Assembly: GCF_000348745.1 (NCBI RefSeq)
Contig: NC_020812.1
Coordinates: forward strand, 753,444 to 817,443
Direction of reading: 5' to 3'
Length of the DNA: 64,000 nucleotides
Source of the DNA: Micavibrio aeruginosavorus EPB
GTDB lineage: Bacteria; Pseudomonadota; Alphaproteobacteria; Micavibrionales; Micavibrionaceae
Positions 46,454 through 55,466 of this stretch are shown here, piece by piece. A program made the position numbers and the translations under genes. The number at the start of each line of letters is the position of its first letter. Position 1 is the stretch's first letter. Below the pieces are notes generated by a model, which was given only the letters and a program-made list of their open reading frames with translations, was not told where the DNA came from and ran no database searches.

Positions 46454-46912
46454 TTAAGGCTTGGGCGCATTCAAACGGCGGGAACGCCAGACCATCCCGC
46501 CAAAGGCGTACAGGCCAACCATGCCGCCGAACAAAACCATGGATTTGTTGATGCTCAAGGCTGTTGCCGCATTTTTTACGGCCCGCGCGTGTTCGTGTTC
46601 GGCGCAATTTTTAACCGGAGTGGAATGCGGTTGAACTGGCACGTCGAAGCGTACGATCTGGTCTTGGTCGCCGGCTTCTATTGTATAGGCCCGTTCCCAA
46701 ACAACATTAAATGCATTACGGCGAACGCACAGGTTCTTGTATGTGGTGTGCGCCTGTTCCGGGGACATGGATTTCAATGCGCTGTGGGTTGCATTCCGAT
46801 CACTGATCATTGCGCCGTTATAGGCGGCAACCGCCGCACCAAAAACCAGGGCCAAGCCGAGGGCTTTGTTGCTGCGCAAATACCAGGGGAGTTTGGGTGT
46901 TTTGTTTGTCAT
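46454..46912 (-). CDS. Two-membrane-segment protein with paired Cys, paralogue 3 of 3
   Basis: 152 residues from the ATG complementary to 46910-46912, after GGGACGG; earlier in-frame starts exist. Segments at about 17-35 and 124-142 enclose a loop with MSPEQAHTTYKNLCVRRNAF (Cys62) and VKNCAEHEHARA (Cys103). Only 21 bases separate it from the next gene. It is first in the transcript of the three and has the most basic C-terminus (WRSRRLNAPKP). Confidence 0.72.
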   Translation of the reverse strand: MTNKTPKLPWYLRSNKALGLALVFGAAVAAYNGAMISDRNATHSALKSMSPEQAHTTYKNLCVRRNAFNVVWERAYTIEAGDQDQIVRFDVPVQPHSTPVKNCAEHEHARAVKNAATALSINKSMVLFGGMVGLYAFGGMVWRSRRLNAPKP

Positions 46913-47063
46913 GGTAAACCGTCCCATTTTTAATAATTTGGCGGAGAATAGGCCTCCTTTCATAATCTGTCAAAAAGTGCGGCCCGGGGGCATTTTGGGC
47001 TGGTGTTTACCTTTGAAACGCCTATTCTTTCAATGAATTAGCCGTATGTGTAGGAGTATTGCC

Positions 47064-47927
47064 ATGACCCCGTCCCAAGCCTTTAAATCCGCCATTGCCG
47101 CCGAAAAACCGTTGCAGATCGTGGGGGCCATCAATGCCTATTCCGCTTTGTTGGCGCGGGACGCGGGGTTTAAGGCGATCTATCTCTCCGGTGCCGGGGT
47201 GGCGAATGCGTCGTTTGGTTTGCCGGATCTGGCGGTGACAACATTGAATGATGTGGTGGAGGATGCGCGGCGCATTACGGGCCGCGTCGATCTGCCGTTG
47301 TTGGTGGATATTGATACCGGATGGGGCGGGGCATTTAACATTGCCCGCACCGCGCGCGAATTTGAACGCGCCGGTGTCGCCTGTGTACATATCGAGGATC
47401 AGGTCGCGCAAAAACGCTGTGGCCACCGTCCGGGCAAGGAACTGGTCGATAAATTTGAAATGGGTGACCGGGTGAAGGCCGCGGTGGATGCGCGGTCTGA
47501 CCTGCTGATCATGGCGCGGACCGATGCGCTGGCGGGTGAGGGGCTGGACGGTGTTATTGAACGCTGCGTTCATTACGTTGAATGCGGGGCCGATATGATT
47601 TTCGCCGAGGCCATGACCGATTTGTCGCATTACAAGAAAATCAAAGATGCGGTGAAGGTTCCGGTGCTGGCCAACCTGACCGAATTTGGCAAAACGGATT
47701 ATTACACCACTGCGCAAATGGCCGATGCGGGTGTGGATATGACGCTATACCCCTTAAGCGCCTTCCGCGCCATGTCTCGTGCGGCGGAAATGGTCTATGC
47801 CACCATTCGCAAGGACGGAACGCAGAAAGACGCCGTTCCATCCATGCAAACGCGCGAAGAATTGTACAAAACTCTTGATTATTATGCGTATGAAGAAAAG
47901 TTGGATGCGCTGTTCGGGAAGAAATAA
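47064..47927 (+). CDS. prpB: Methylisocitrate lyase-like enzyme
   Basis: 287 residues from the ATG at 47064, preceded by AGGAG. The isocitrate lyase/PEP mutase superfamily is clear: [40 protein letters not shown] with the flexible-loop Cys in KRCGH, and [14 protein letters not shown]. In the methylcitrate cycle it splits 2-methylisocitrate into pyruvate and succinate. prpC and prpD lie downstream on the same strand, separated by other genes. 2,3-Dimethylmalate lyase-type specificity is an alternative. Confidence 0.87.
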   Translation: MTPSQAFKSAIAAEKPLQIVGAINAYSALLARDAGFKAIYLSGAGVANASFGLPDLAVTTLNDVVEDARRITGRVDLPLLVDIDTGWGGAFNIARTAREFERAGVACVHIEDQVAQKRCGHRPGKELVDKFEMGDRVKAAVDARSDLLIMARTDALAGEGLDGVIERCVHYVECGADMIFAEAMTDLSHYKKIKDAVKVPVLANLTEFGKTDYYTTAQMADAGVDMTLYPLSAFRAMSRAAEMVYATIRKDGTQKDAVPSMQTREELYKTLDYYAYEEKLDALFGKK

Positions 47928-48308
47928 ATGAAACATATTGTTCTCGCGTTTTTGTTAAGTGTCGGTTTTTCAGGGATGGCCCAGGCCGCAACCTGTATGA
48001 CCGGGGATCCGTTCCCGTTCAAAACGCAATACGCGCTGGATGAATGCCCGGCGGATATTCAAGCCTTGCTCAATCGCATGAATGCATGCGCCCATTTTGC
48101 CGGGGAAGAGGCGTATGATGCCGACCGGAAAGTGCAGATTGATGCGGCAATGGCCGAAAACCAGTGTGAAAAATTAGGGTGCGATTTCCAAAAGGTTTTT
48201 GAAACGCACGAAGGCGACATTGTTTATACGGGTATTTTGTTCGAATATGCCCGTGTGGTGTATGGCAGTGACGAAGCCGTTCCCGAATGTGCGGCTGAAA
48301 TAAAATAA
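47928..48308 (+). CDS. Small secreted hypothetical protein
   Basis: 126 residues whose ATG follows directly on the prpB stop. The signal peptide is obvious (residues 1-20, LLSVGFSGMAQAA). The mature part has six cysteines (ATCMTGDP, LDECP, NACAHF, NQCEK, GCDFQ, ECAAE) that could form three disulfides, and an acidic loop. It is probably periplasmic. Its position behind prpB may be coincidental. A terminator follows. Confidence 0.7.
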   Translation: MKHIVLAFLLSVGFSGMAQAATCMTGDPFPFKTQYALDECPADIQALLNRMNACAHFAGEEAYDADRKVQIDAAMAENQCEKLGCDFQKVFETHEGDIVYTGILFEYARVVYGSDEAVPECAAEIK

Positions 48309-48310
48309 AG

Positions 48311-48337
48311 AAAAACCCCGGTTTGTCCGGGGTTTTC
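48311..48337. terminator. Rho-independent terminator
   Basis: AAACCCCGG/CCGGGGTTT stem with a five-base loop, A-rich before and T-rich after. It serves both the secreted-protein gene and the convergent lipoprotein gene ending at 48342. Confidence 0.85.
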
Positions 48338-48341
48338 TGTT

Positions 48342-48848
48342 TCACGGGTGGGGCGCGCCGACCTGCTGGGCCTTCACGCGGATTTTGGCAACATTCAAGG
48401 CCATGCGTGCATCGTTCAGGGCTTCATGGATTGCCTGCCGTGTTTCATATGGTGCGGGTTGGGGTGACCCGTTGCATGCGGCGTTTGTTTTTGTGAAAAC
48501 GTCCAGATAATCCTCTGCCTGTTTCAGAAGTTTCAGGTTTTCCGGTGTGGCGTCGAACGGTTGTTCCAACCACCGCGTAATGGCATTCGTCATACGGATT
48601 GTTGTGTATGCTGTGCAGGGATAAACGACAACGGTTGCCGGGCCATTTTCCATTTCGGATGGAACGGCATATTCCACAATACCGGTGGTCGGGTTGATGG
48701 ATAATGTCCCAAGCGCCAGTCCGTCGGTGTTGAATGTGTGGGCCTGCGGCGGGGTGGGGGCCGTTTCGATTTGTTGTGGCGCGGGTGCAATAGCGGCGCA
48801 GCCGGAAAAGATCAGCGACAAGCCCAGAAGAGCGGCTTTATTTTTCAT
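48342..48848 (-). CDS. Predicted lipoprotein
   Basis: 168 residues. Signal ending GLSLIFSGCAA, a lipobox. A Pro/Thr-rich spacer (QIETAPTPPQ) precedes a domain of about 120 residues with a Cys at VVYPCTAYTT and another at NAACNGS. The second half is helical (LKLLKQAEDYLDVFTKT, QAIHEALNDARMALNVAKIR). No family recognised. Anchoring in the outer membrane is expected. Confidence 0.65.
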   Translation of the reverse strand: MKNKAALLGLSLIFSGCAAIAPAPQQIETAPTPPQAHTFNTDGLALGTLSINPTTGIVEYAVPSEMENGPATVVVYPCTAYTTIRMTNAITRWLEQPFDATPENLKLLKQAEDYLDVFTKTNAACNGSPQPAPYETRQAIHEALNDARMALNVAKIRVKAQQVGAPHP

Positions 48849-49016
48849 GATAACGGGTTCCTACACTGTTCGGTTTAATCGGACAATAGTTGACATAAAT
48901 TCATTGTGCAAGCCTTTTAAAACCCGTTGAAAAACCTTGGGTTTTTGTGCGCTGAACAAAGACTTTCGCCCGCGCACCTGCTACAGAATCGGGATGCTAA
49001 CAGTGAGGATAAAAAG

Positions 49017-50153
49017 ATGACAAACGCAGCCGTAAAACCCGCCCCGAAAAAGACAGGCGGCCTGGCCGGTGTTGTGGCCGGTGAAACCAAAATTTCCGCC
49101 GCCGGTGGGGCGCACACGCTCGAATATCGTGGCTATTCCATTTACGAATTGGCCGAACATGCGGAGTTTGAAGAGGTCGCGTACCTTCTGGTGTACGGTG
49201 AATTGCCGAACGCAAAACAATTAGCGGATTACAAGGCGCGTTTGAGATCGTTCCGCGACATTCCGCAATCGTTGAAAGAGGTGTTGGAGCGTATCCCGGC
49301 CACCGCGCACCCGATGGATGTGATGCGCACGGCGACCTCCTTCCTCGGCAATATCGAGATTGAGGACGCAACCCGCGACCAATACCATGTCACCGACCGT
49401 TTGCTGGGTATTTATCCGGCGGTGCTGTGTTACTGGTGGCACTTTGCCCAGAATGGCAAGCGCATTGATTGCAACAGCGCGGGCGAGGGGATTGCCGACC
49501 ATTTCCTGATGCTGCTGCATGGTCGCGCGCCATCCGCCCTGCATCACAAGGCGATGAATGTGTCGCTGATCCTGTATGCAGAACATGAATTTAATGCGTC
49601 CACCTTTACCGCGCGCATCATCACATCGACCAAGTCGGATCTGTATTCGGCGGTGACCGGGGCCATTGGGGCCTTGCGCGGCCCATTGCATGGCGGCGCG
49701 AACGAAGCGGCCATGGAATTGATCGAAAAATTCGATAGTCCCGATGCGGCGGTGGCCGGTGTCAAACAAATGATGGCGAACAAGGACCTGATTATGGGCT
49801 TTGGCCACCGTGTGTATACCGAGGCCGACCCGCGCAACGTCGTGATTAAATCATGGGCGAAGAAACTGGCCGATGATGCGGGCAATACGGTTTTGTACCC
49901 CGTATCCGAAGCCATCGAAAAATTGATGTGGGATGAAAAACACCTGTTCCCGAACCTCGATTTCTATTCGGCGTCGTCCTATCACTTCATGGGTGTGCCC
50001 ACCCCGATGTTCACGCCGATTTTCGTGATGTCCCGCGTGTCCGGTTGGGCTGCGCATATCATGGAACAACGCGCCAACAATAAATTGATCCGCCCATCCG
50101 CCGATTATACCGGTCCGACGACGCGGACATTCGTGCCAGTAAATCAGCGTTAA
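49017..50153 (+). CDS. prpC: 2-methylcitrate synthase / citrate synthase family
   Basis: 378 residues from the ATG at 49017. Citrate synthase motifs: [14 protein letters not shown] near the start, the first catalytic His in [12 protein letters not shown], the second in [20 protein letters not shown], and Asp in the [20 protein letters not shown] region. The short length and the [10 protein letters not shown] form match the PrpC group that joins propionyl-CoA to oxaloacetate. The neighbouring prpB and prpD support this; citrate synthase activity on acetyl-CoA is the alternative. A TTGACA at 48890 could be part of its promoter. Confidence 0.87.
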   Translation: MTNAAVKPAPKKTGGLAGVVAGETKISAAGGAHTLEYRGYSIYELAEHAEFEEVAYLLVYGELPNAKQLADYKARLRSFRDIPQSLKEVLERIPATAHPMDVMRTATSFLGNIEIEDATRDQYHVTDRLLGIYPAVLCYWWHFAQNGKRIDCNSAGEGIADHFLMLLHGRAPSALHHKAMNVSLILYAEHEFNASTFTARIITSTKSDLYSAVTGAIGALRGPLHGGANEAAMELIEKFDSPDAAVAGVKQMMANKDLIMGFGHRVYTEADPRNVVIKSWAKKLADDAGNTVLYPVSEAIEKLMWDEKHLFPNLDFYSASSYHFMGVPTPMFTPIFVMSRVSGWAAHIMEQRANNKLIRPSADYTGPTTRTFVPVNQR

Positions 50154-50163
50154 AACCAAGCAG

Positions 50164-50213
50164 CCGTCATCCCGGAAAACGCGTTAGCGTTTATCCGGGA
50201 TTATTGCCGTGAA
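50164..50213. repeat. REP-like palindrome, left copy
   Basis: CGTCATCCCGGAAAACGCG is followed by TTAGCGTTTATCCGGGA and then TTATTGCCGTGAA. The centre folds into TCCCGGA..AACGC/GCGTTTATCCGGGA. It matches the right copy at 50582-50632 over about 48 bases with only a few differences. The GTCATCCCGG edge resembles the element between serS and pcm. Confidence 0.75.
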
Positions 50214-50217
50214 ATTG

Positions 50218-50508
50218 ATGAAGATATTCTACGTCTACATTTTGGCAAGTAAAAAGGACGGTTTTCTTTATACCGGTCTGACATCCGATTTACCCAAGCG
50301 GATATGGGAGCATAAGGAAGGCGTTGCCGAAGGGCATACAAAATCCTATAGCATCAAGCGTCTTGTGTATTACGAAATCCATGACACGTTCGAGCAGGCG
50401 GAGATCCGCGAAAAGCGAATTAAGCGATGGCGACGCGAATGGAAAGATCGGTTGGTCGAAGAGCGTAATCCAGAATGGAATGATCTCTATTCCGAAATTT
50501 GTAAATAG
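50218..50508 (+). CDS. GIY-YIG nuclease superfamily protein
   Basis: 96 residues from the ATG at 50218; a GTG at 50209 lies inside the repeat. The GIY-YIG core is complete: FYVYILASKKDGFLYTGLTS with the YVY/YTG pair, RIWEHKEG with catalytic Arg, a basic helix with AEIREKRIKRWRRE and a closing NPEWNDLYSEI. Stand-alone proteins of this size (YhbQ type) are common, with no clear function. It is flanked by two near-identical repeats, so the pair could be an associated unit. Confidence 0.87.
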   Translation: MKIFYVYILASKKDGFLYTGLTSDLPKRIWEHKEGVAEGHTKSYSIKRLVYYEIHDTFEQAEIREKRIKRWRREWKDRLVEERNPEWNDLYSEICK

Positions 50509-50519
50509 CACGGCCAAAA

Positions 50520-50550
50520 CCCCGGACAAATCCTTTCGGATTTTCCGGGG
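50520..50550. repeat. Hairpin downstream of the GIY-YIG gene
   Basis: CCCCGGACAAATCC/GGATTTTCCGGGG around a TTTC loop. There is no T-run, but TGACGG follows, so it may be another member of the repeat family or a terminator for the nuclease gene. In the rest of the 234-base gap to marC I see the right repeat copy and a weak GGCCTTGCGGCC hairpin (about 50681-50693). Confidence 0.55.
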
Positions 50551-50581
50551 TGACGGTGGTGTTTTGTGTTTAAAAGTAAAC

Positions 50582-50632
50582 CCGTCATCCCGGAAAATGC
50601 GTCAGCGTTTATCCGGGATTTGTGCCGTGAAG
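50582..50632. repeat. REP-like palindrome, right copy
   Basis: CGTCATCCCGGAAAATGCG and TCAGCGTTTATCCGGGATTT, ending TGTGCCGTGAAGG. It is a direct repeat of the left copy at 50164-50213. Confidence 0.75.
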
Positions 50633-50742
50633 GCACCTGTTAATAAAATGGTGCGCATTGCGCTGAAACGATTGGATAGGCCTTGCGGCCTTCCCGGGTG
50701 ACGATAAAATGGTTCAATTCGAAATTTTGTCATAGGTTTTGC

Positions 50743-51366
50743 ATGTCACCCGATCTGTTCCTCTCGGCCTTTGTCAGTATGTTCGTTGTGGTCGATCCAT
50801 TCGGCACGGCGGCGGTGTTTGCCGCTCTGACGAACAAGCTGGACAAGGCGATGCAGAAACGGATCGCGGTGAAGGCGGTGGTGATTGCGGCCATTATCCT
50901 GGCCACATTCAGTGTTGTGGGCGAACCGTTATTGCGGCACATGTCCATTTCACTGCCCGCGTTCCGGGTGGCGGGGGGCATTTTACTGTTCGTCACGGCG
51001 TTCCGCATGATTATGGGGTTCCACGACCCCGATCAATTGAACTCCGAAAAATCCGCTTATAAAGACCGCAGTGATATCGCTGTCTTCCCGCTGGCCATTC
51101 CGCTTCTGTCGGGGCCGGGCTGTATCACCGCCATCGTCATGTTTGCGACATCGTCCAAAAACATGATCGATTACGCCACGGTGATGACGGCGACGGCGTA
51201 CGTGATGCTGATTGCGCTGGCTTGTTTGTTCTTCGCCGGGTTTTTGGGGCGCATGTTTGGCCCCACGGGCTATGGCATCGTCACCCGCGTCATGGGCATT
51301 TTGCTGGCCGCCATGTCGATCCAATTCCTGTCTGATGGGTTCCATCAGCTGTTCAATATTCAATAA
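50743..51366 (+). CDS. MarC-family integral membrane protein
   Basis: 207 residues from the ATG at 50743. Six membrane segments, with the MarC pattern FVVVDPFGTAAVFAAL at the first and the conserved PLAIPLLSGPGCITAIVMFA later. MarC was named for multiple antibiotic resistance but has been shown not to confer it; the transported substance is unknown. The 24-base gap to prpD suggests co-transcription, though it also may have its own promoter beyond the repeats. Confidence 0.9.
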   Translation: MSPDLFLSAFVSMFVVVDPFGTAAVFAALTNKLDKAMQKRIAVKAVVIAAIILATFSVVGEPLLRHMSISLPAFRVAGGILLFVTAFRMIMGFHDPDQLNSEKSAYKDRSDIAVFPLAIPLLSGPGCITAIVMFATSSKNMIDYATVMTATAYVMLIALACLFFAGFLGRMFGPTGYGIVTRVMGILLAAMSIQFLSDGFHQLFNIQ

Positions 51367-51390
51367 AAAAACCTAGAGGGAGTAACCACA

Positions 51391-52809
51391 ATGTCCGCCA
51401 ACGTCGATTTGAACAACCGCCCCGCACCGGATACCGTCCTGACCGATATCGCCGATTATGTGACGGGGTATCAGGTAAACAGTGATGAGGCGTATCAAAC
51501 CGCGCGTTATTGCCTGATGGATACGTTGGCGTGTGGCATCCTGGCGTTGAAATTCCCAGCCTGTACCAAAATGCTGGGACCAATTGTGCCGGGGACGGTT
51601 GTGCCCAACGCCGTGCGCGTGCCGGGCACGGATCATGCGTTGGACCCGGTGAAGGCCGCGTTTGATATCGGGTGCATGGTGCGCTGGCTGGATTTTAACG
51701 ATACATGGCTGGCGGCGGAATGGGGGCACCCATCCGATAACCTTGGTGCCATTTTATCGGTTGCGCAATATATGCCGAATATGACGATGCGCGATGTTTT
51801 GACCGCGATGATCAAGGCGCATGAGATTCAGGGCTGCCTCGCCCTCGAAAACTCCTTCAACCGTGTCGGGCTGGACCATGTGGTGTTGGTCAAGGTCGCA
51901 TCAACGGCCGTGGCCACGCAAATGCTGGGCGGGTCGTATGACCAGATCGTCGATGCGCTGTCCCATGCATGGGTGGATGGCCAGGCCCTTCGCACCTATC
52001 GCCACGCGCCCAATGCCGGCCCGCGCAAAAGCTGGGCCGCCGGCGATGCCACATCCCGCGCCGTGCGCCTAGGCATGATTGTCGTGCAACAGGGGCAAAT
52101 TGGTTACCCCGGCGTACTGACCGCGTCGAAATGGGGTTTTTATGATGTGTCGTTCAAGGGGAATGAATTCAAATTCCAACGCCCGTATGGGTCGTATGTG
52201 ATGGAACAGATTTTGTTCAAAATTTCCTTCCCCGCCGAATTCCACAGCCAAACCGCGGTCGAGGCCGCCGTGCAATTGCACGACCAAGTGAAAGACCGTT
52301 TGGATCAGATCGAAAAAATTGTTTTAACAACGCACGAAGCCGCCATCCGCATCATTTCCAAAACCGGCCCGCTGCACAACCCGGCGGACCGCGACCATTG
52401 CCTGCAATACATGGTCGCCGTACCGTTGATTAAAGGCAATCTGGTCGCCGAAGATTACGAAGACGATGTCGCCGCCGACCCCCGCATCCAAATGTTGCGC
52501 GATAAAATGGAAGTGGTCGAAGACAAACGCTACAGCATCGACTACCACGACCCAGACAAACGCAGCATCGCCAACGCGGTCCAAATTTTCTTCAAGGACG
52601 GCACATCCACCGCCAAAATCGAAATCGAATACCCCATCGGCCACCGCCGCCGCCGGGCCGAAGGCATGCCGGTGCTGGAAGCGAAGTTCGAGGCGGCGAT
52701 CAAAGCGCATTACAGCGCGGATCAGGCGGCGAAGATCATTGGGTTGTTTAAGGATTCAAAAGCGCTGGATGAGATGAGCGTGAAGGAATTTGTGGGGGCG
52801 TGGGTGTGA
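51391..52809 (+). CDS. prpD: 2-methylcitrate dehydratase (MmgE/PrpD family)
   Basis: 472 residues, close to E. coli PrpD, with AGGGAG upstream. MmgE/PrpD features: the [13 protein letters not shown] start, the active-site region [25 protein letters not shown] with Asp and His, [16 protein letters not shown] and a C-terminal domain with [17 protein letters not shown]. It dehydrates 2-methylcitrate to methylaconitate. The start of the AT-rich Abi-alpha gene overlaps its last bases. Confidence 0.93.
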   Translation: MSANVDLNNRPAPDTVLTDIADYVTGYQVNSDEAYQTARYCLMDTLACGILALKFPACTKMLGPIVPGTVVPNAVRVPGTDHALDPVKAAFDIGCMVRWLDFNDTWLAAEWGHPSDNLGAILSVAQYMPNMTMRDVLTAMIKAHEIQGCLALENSFNRVGLDHVVLVKVASTAVATQMLGGSYDQIVDALSHAWVDGQALRTYRHAPNAGPRKSWAAGDATSRAVRLGMIVVQQGQIGYPGVLTASKWGFYDVSFKGNEFKFQRPYGSYVMEQILFKISFPAEFHSQTAVEAAVQLHDQVKDRLDQIEKIVLTTHEAAIRIISKTGPLHNPADRDHCLQYMVAVPLIKGNLVAEDYEDDVAADPRIQMLRDKMEVVEDKRYSIDYHDPDKRSIANAVQIFFKDGTSTAKIEIEYPIGHRRRRAEGMPVLEAKFEAAIKAHYSADQAAKIIGLFKDSKALDEMSVKEFVGAWV

Positions 52810-53606
52810 CCAATATAAAAAACGGTATTGACGGTCTGGTTAGCGCAATTGATCTTTGCAAAGAGAGTGAGCATGGTGCCGAAGCCATAAATCAGCTCGG
52901 AAAATCGGCTGTAACAGTTACAAGGGCTATTAATAATTTTTTACTTCCAATAGCTGCGTTTAACTTTGGTTGCGAGAAGGCTAAGGCCTATTTTTCAGAA
53001 CGATTTGAATATGATTTTTCAGAGAAGATGAAGAATGTTGATCCTGAAGATGTTATAGAGCCGAAATCTTCTGTCGCGGCTCAGGCTCTGCAAGGGTTGG
53101 CCTTTTCTCATGAAGAATCTGAGCTTAAGGAGATGTATCTCTCTTTGTTAGCGTCTGCCTCAAATAAAAAGAGCAGAGGATCTGTGCATCCTTCTTATGT
53201 TCAAATCATAAGGGAGATGACTTCGGATGAAGCCAAAATTTTGGCGAGTAGATATGTATTTGGAAGTATCCCCGTTGCGGATATTCATTTGTATAAAGGC
53301 ACTGGCGGATTTAATACAGTCGCAACCAATGTATCCATGTTGGCGGAGAGTGCGGGATGCGATTTTAAAGATATGGGGCCAACGTATATAGATAATTTGT
53401 GCAGATTAGGGGTTTTTGAGATTAAAAGAGATCAACGAATTACAGATGATTCTGCGTATGCTTTTGTTGAAGGTCTGCCCCTTTATAGAGAGTTACAGGA
53501 GTTTGTGTCTAAAAATCCTGTTGGGGCAAGGGTTGAATATAAGAAGAAAGTTATGCATCTAACAACTTTAGGGACGTTGTTTATACGGACGTGCATTTCA
53601 TCGTGA
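52806..53606 (+). CDS. Abi-alpha family protein (DUF4393), probable phage defence
   Basis: 266 residues from the GTG at 52806 (alternative GTG at 52800), which overlaps the prpD stop. Codon use turns clearly AT-rich for the whole gene, unlike prpD and everything around it. The DUF4393 hallmarks are visible: [38 protein letters not shown], then [20 protein letters not shown]. Members are named Abi_alpha for abortive phage infection; the mechanism is unknown. Its TGA is immediately followed by the stop of the convergent MBL gene. Recent transfer into this spot is likely. Confidence 0.8.
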   Translation: MTNIKNGIDGLVSAIDLCKESEHGAEAINQLGKSAVTVTRAINNFLLPIAAFNFGCEKAKAYFSERFEYDFSEKMKNVDPEDVIEPKSSVAAQALQGLAFSHEESELKEMYLSLLASASNKKSRGSVHPSYVQIIREMTSDEAKILASRYVFGSIPVADIHLYKGTGGFNTVATNVSMLAESAGCDFKDMGPTYIDNLCRLGVFEIKRDQRITDDSAYAFVEGLPLYRELQEFVSKNPVGARVEYKKKVMHLTTLGTLFIRTCISS

Positions 53607-54401
53607 TTATAAGAGGATCGTTATTCCCTCCATACTAACAACGATTTTTTGTTTATGCTTCATGCTTATACCTCGTTTGAAGTGCACTTCCGCCTCACCA
53701 TCCATCAACGGCAAATGCACCAAATAAACCGTCACATCCGGCCATGACGGCAACAAGGCTTCGATCTGCGCCCATGTCGTATGTTCGCGGTTGATGTCCA
53801 CATCGATCTTGTTGCAATCGTGGATCAGGATGTCGCCATCACGCAGATGGTCGTAAATCGCCTGTACCGGTTCGGTGTCAGCGGAGAAGACGAGGCGGCG
53901 GTTGGGGCCATCGGTGGTCAGACCGAAGCATGGGGTGGGGCCGTGATTGACCGGAAAATAGGTCAGGGTGATCGACCCGGCGGTGAGGGTGCCGCCATTG
54001 TCGTCCAGTTCATGAAATTCAAACGGGAACATATGCGGGTGGCCGGGCAGGTTCACCGCGTCCAACAACGCTCGTACAGCGCGCAGCGTGGGGGCGTTGC
54101 CGTAGAAATGCAGCGGGTGGGTGCGGCGGTTATCGGCCCGGTACAGGCACCCCTTCACCCAGCTTTGATGGATAAAATTGGGCAGGGCGGCGATATGGTC
54201 GATATGTTCATGGGTCAGGAAGATATGACCGAGGTCTTCAAAGGCGATCCCGGCGGCGGTCAAGCGCTGGACGCACACCCCGTTGCAGTCGATGAGCAGC
54301 CCGTCCCGCGTCATATCGGGGCCGTTTTCCAAAAAAAGTGAGGTATTATGTCGGGTTAGCGAATTTACCGACCCCCCGGTTCCCAGCAAATGACACTTCA
54401 T
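53607..54401 (-). CDS. MBL-fold metallohydrolase (RNase Z/phosphodiesterase type)
   Basis: 264 residues from the ATG complementary to 54399-54401, with a strong GGGGGG-type site. The zinc motif IFLTHEHIDHIAALP (HxHxDH) and later FPVNHGPTPCFG, FSADTEPVQA, ILIHDC-type motifs fit the PqsE/RNase Z-like branch of the superfamily. It begins with LLGTGGSVNSLTRHNTSLF, the strand pattern of RNase Z and related phosphodiesterases. The substrate is unknown. No exosite specific to tRNA is seen. Confidence 0.85.
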   Translation of the reverse strand: MKCHLLGTGGSVNSLTRHNTSLFLENGPDMTRDGLLIDCNGVCVQRLTAAGIAFEDLGHIFLTHEHIDHIAALPNFIHQSWVKGCLYRADNRRTHPLHFYGNAPTLRAVRALLDAVNLPGHPHMFPFEFHELDDNGGTLTAGSITLTYFPVNHGPTPCFGLTTDGPNRRLVFSADTEPVQAIYDHLRDGDILIHDCNKIDVDINREHTTWAQIEALLPSWPDVTVYLVHLPLMDGEAEVHFKRGISMKHKQKIVVSMEGITILL

Positions 54402-54538
54402 ATATGGCCCCCCTGAAGCAGCTTTTGACAGGTTATAGCAGAAGAATCTTGCAGCTTGGGGCAAAAACAGCTAAAAAAGCGGACCTTGAATTAACATAAT
54501 AACAACGCCCCCTCCGGGGTTTCTGGGTAGCGTTTGGG

Positions 54539-55459
54539 ATGACGATCAAAATCATTGGTCACCGTGGGAATGGTCGCACGACCGAAACCCCGTTTGCGCA
54601 GGGCAAGGCCCCGCAACAGACCTTGCTGTCCTTTACCCAAGCGATTGCAAACGGGGCGGACGGTGTGGAATTTGATGTGTTCCTGACCCGCGACCAAATC
54701 CCCGTTGTGATTGATAAGGATATGGCATTCGGCCATATCATTTCCGAAATGGATTGTGCCGATGTGCGCCGCATTCCATTGCCCATGGGGCAGCATATTC
54801 CCACATTGGAAGAAACATTGATCTTGCTGTCCGGGTTGAATGCGACGCGGGCCGACGATGATGATCTGTTCATCAATATTGAATTAAAGGGCCCGAATGT
54901 GGTGAAGCCAACGATGAATGTCGTGGACAGTGTCGCCAACCATTATGGGTTAAAGAAAAGTTCAATTTACTACAGCGCAACCGATCGCCAGAAATTGGTG
55001 GATGTACGGATCCGCGATGCGTATGCGAATATTCAACCCACCATCCTGACCATGGAATTGTTTGCGCCGGAAAAGGTTCACCAGCCGGGGTATTACGTCA
55101 GCCCGCGCACGGCGTATAACAAGGCGGCGTTGGGGGATTTGCGCCAATATATTCGTGACATGGATTGTTGTGCCATTGATGTGCCAACCACCGATATCCG
55201 CCCGCAATTGATTGATGTGGCGAATGATCTGGGCGTTGGTTTTTGTACGCATCCGTCGGGTCCGCGCCGTGTCATTGATGCGGGGAAAACCTATAACGCC
55301 CTGAGCTTATTGCATGCCTACGCGGTGAGCAGCAGAAAATCAGTCACTTTTAAGGTCGATGATATTGCGGCGGGGCGTGCGGTTGTTCATGCTGTGCAGA
55401 AGAAAAAGAGAATGCCCGTTCCGGCATTGGAACATGCGATGGGGACATTGTTTATATAA
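54539..55459 (+). CDS. Glycerophosphodiester phosphodiesterase family, degenerate active site
   Basis: 306 residues. The family is shown by IGHRGNGR at the start, LLSFTQAIANGADGVEFDVF with the metal-binding E and D, LFINIELKG and, near the end, ALSLLHAYAVSSRKSV. The canonical VVxHD after the metal site is VVIDKD, so the second catalytic His is replaced by Asp, and PENT is PQQT. Activity on glycerophosphodiesters is therefore doubtful or altered. No signal peptide, so cytoplasmic. It starts 138 bases from the MBL gene in a divergent arrangement. Confidence 0.75.
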   Translation: MTIKIIGHRGNGRTTETPFAQGKAPQQTLLSFTQAIANGADGVEFDVFLTRDQIPVVIDKDMAFGHIISEMDCADVRRIPLPMGQHIPTLEETLILLSGLNATRADDDDLFINIELKGPNVVKPTMNVVDSVANHYGLKKSSIYYSATDRQKLVDVRIRDAYANIQPTILTMELFAPEKVHQPGYYVSPRTAYNKAALGDLRQYIRDMDCCAIDVPTTDIRPQLIDVANDLGVGFCTHPSGPRRVIDAGKTYNALSLLHAYAVSSRKSVTFKVDDIAAGRAVVHAVQKKKRMPVPALEHAMGTLFI

Positions 55460-55466
55460 ACAATTC

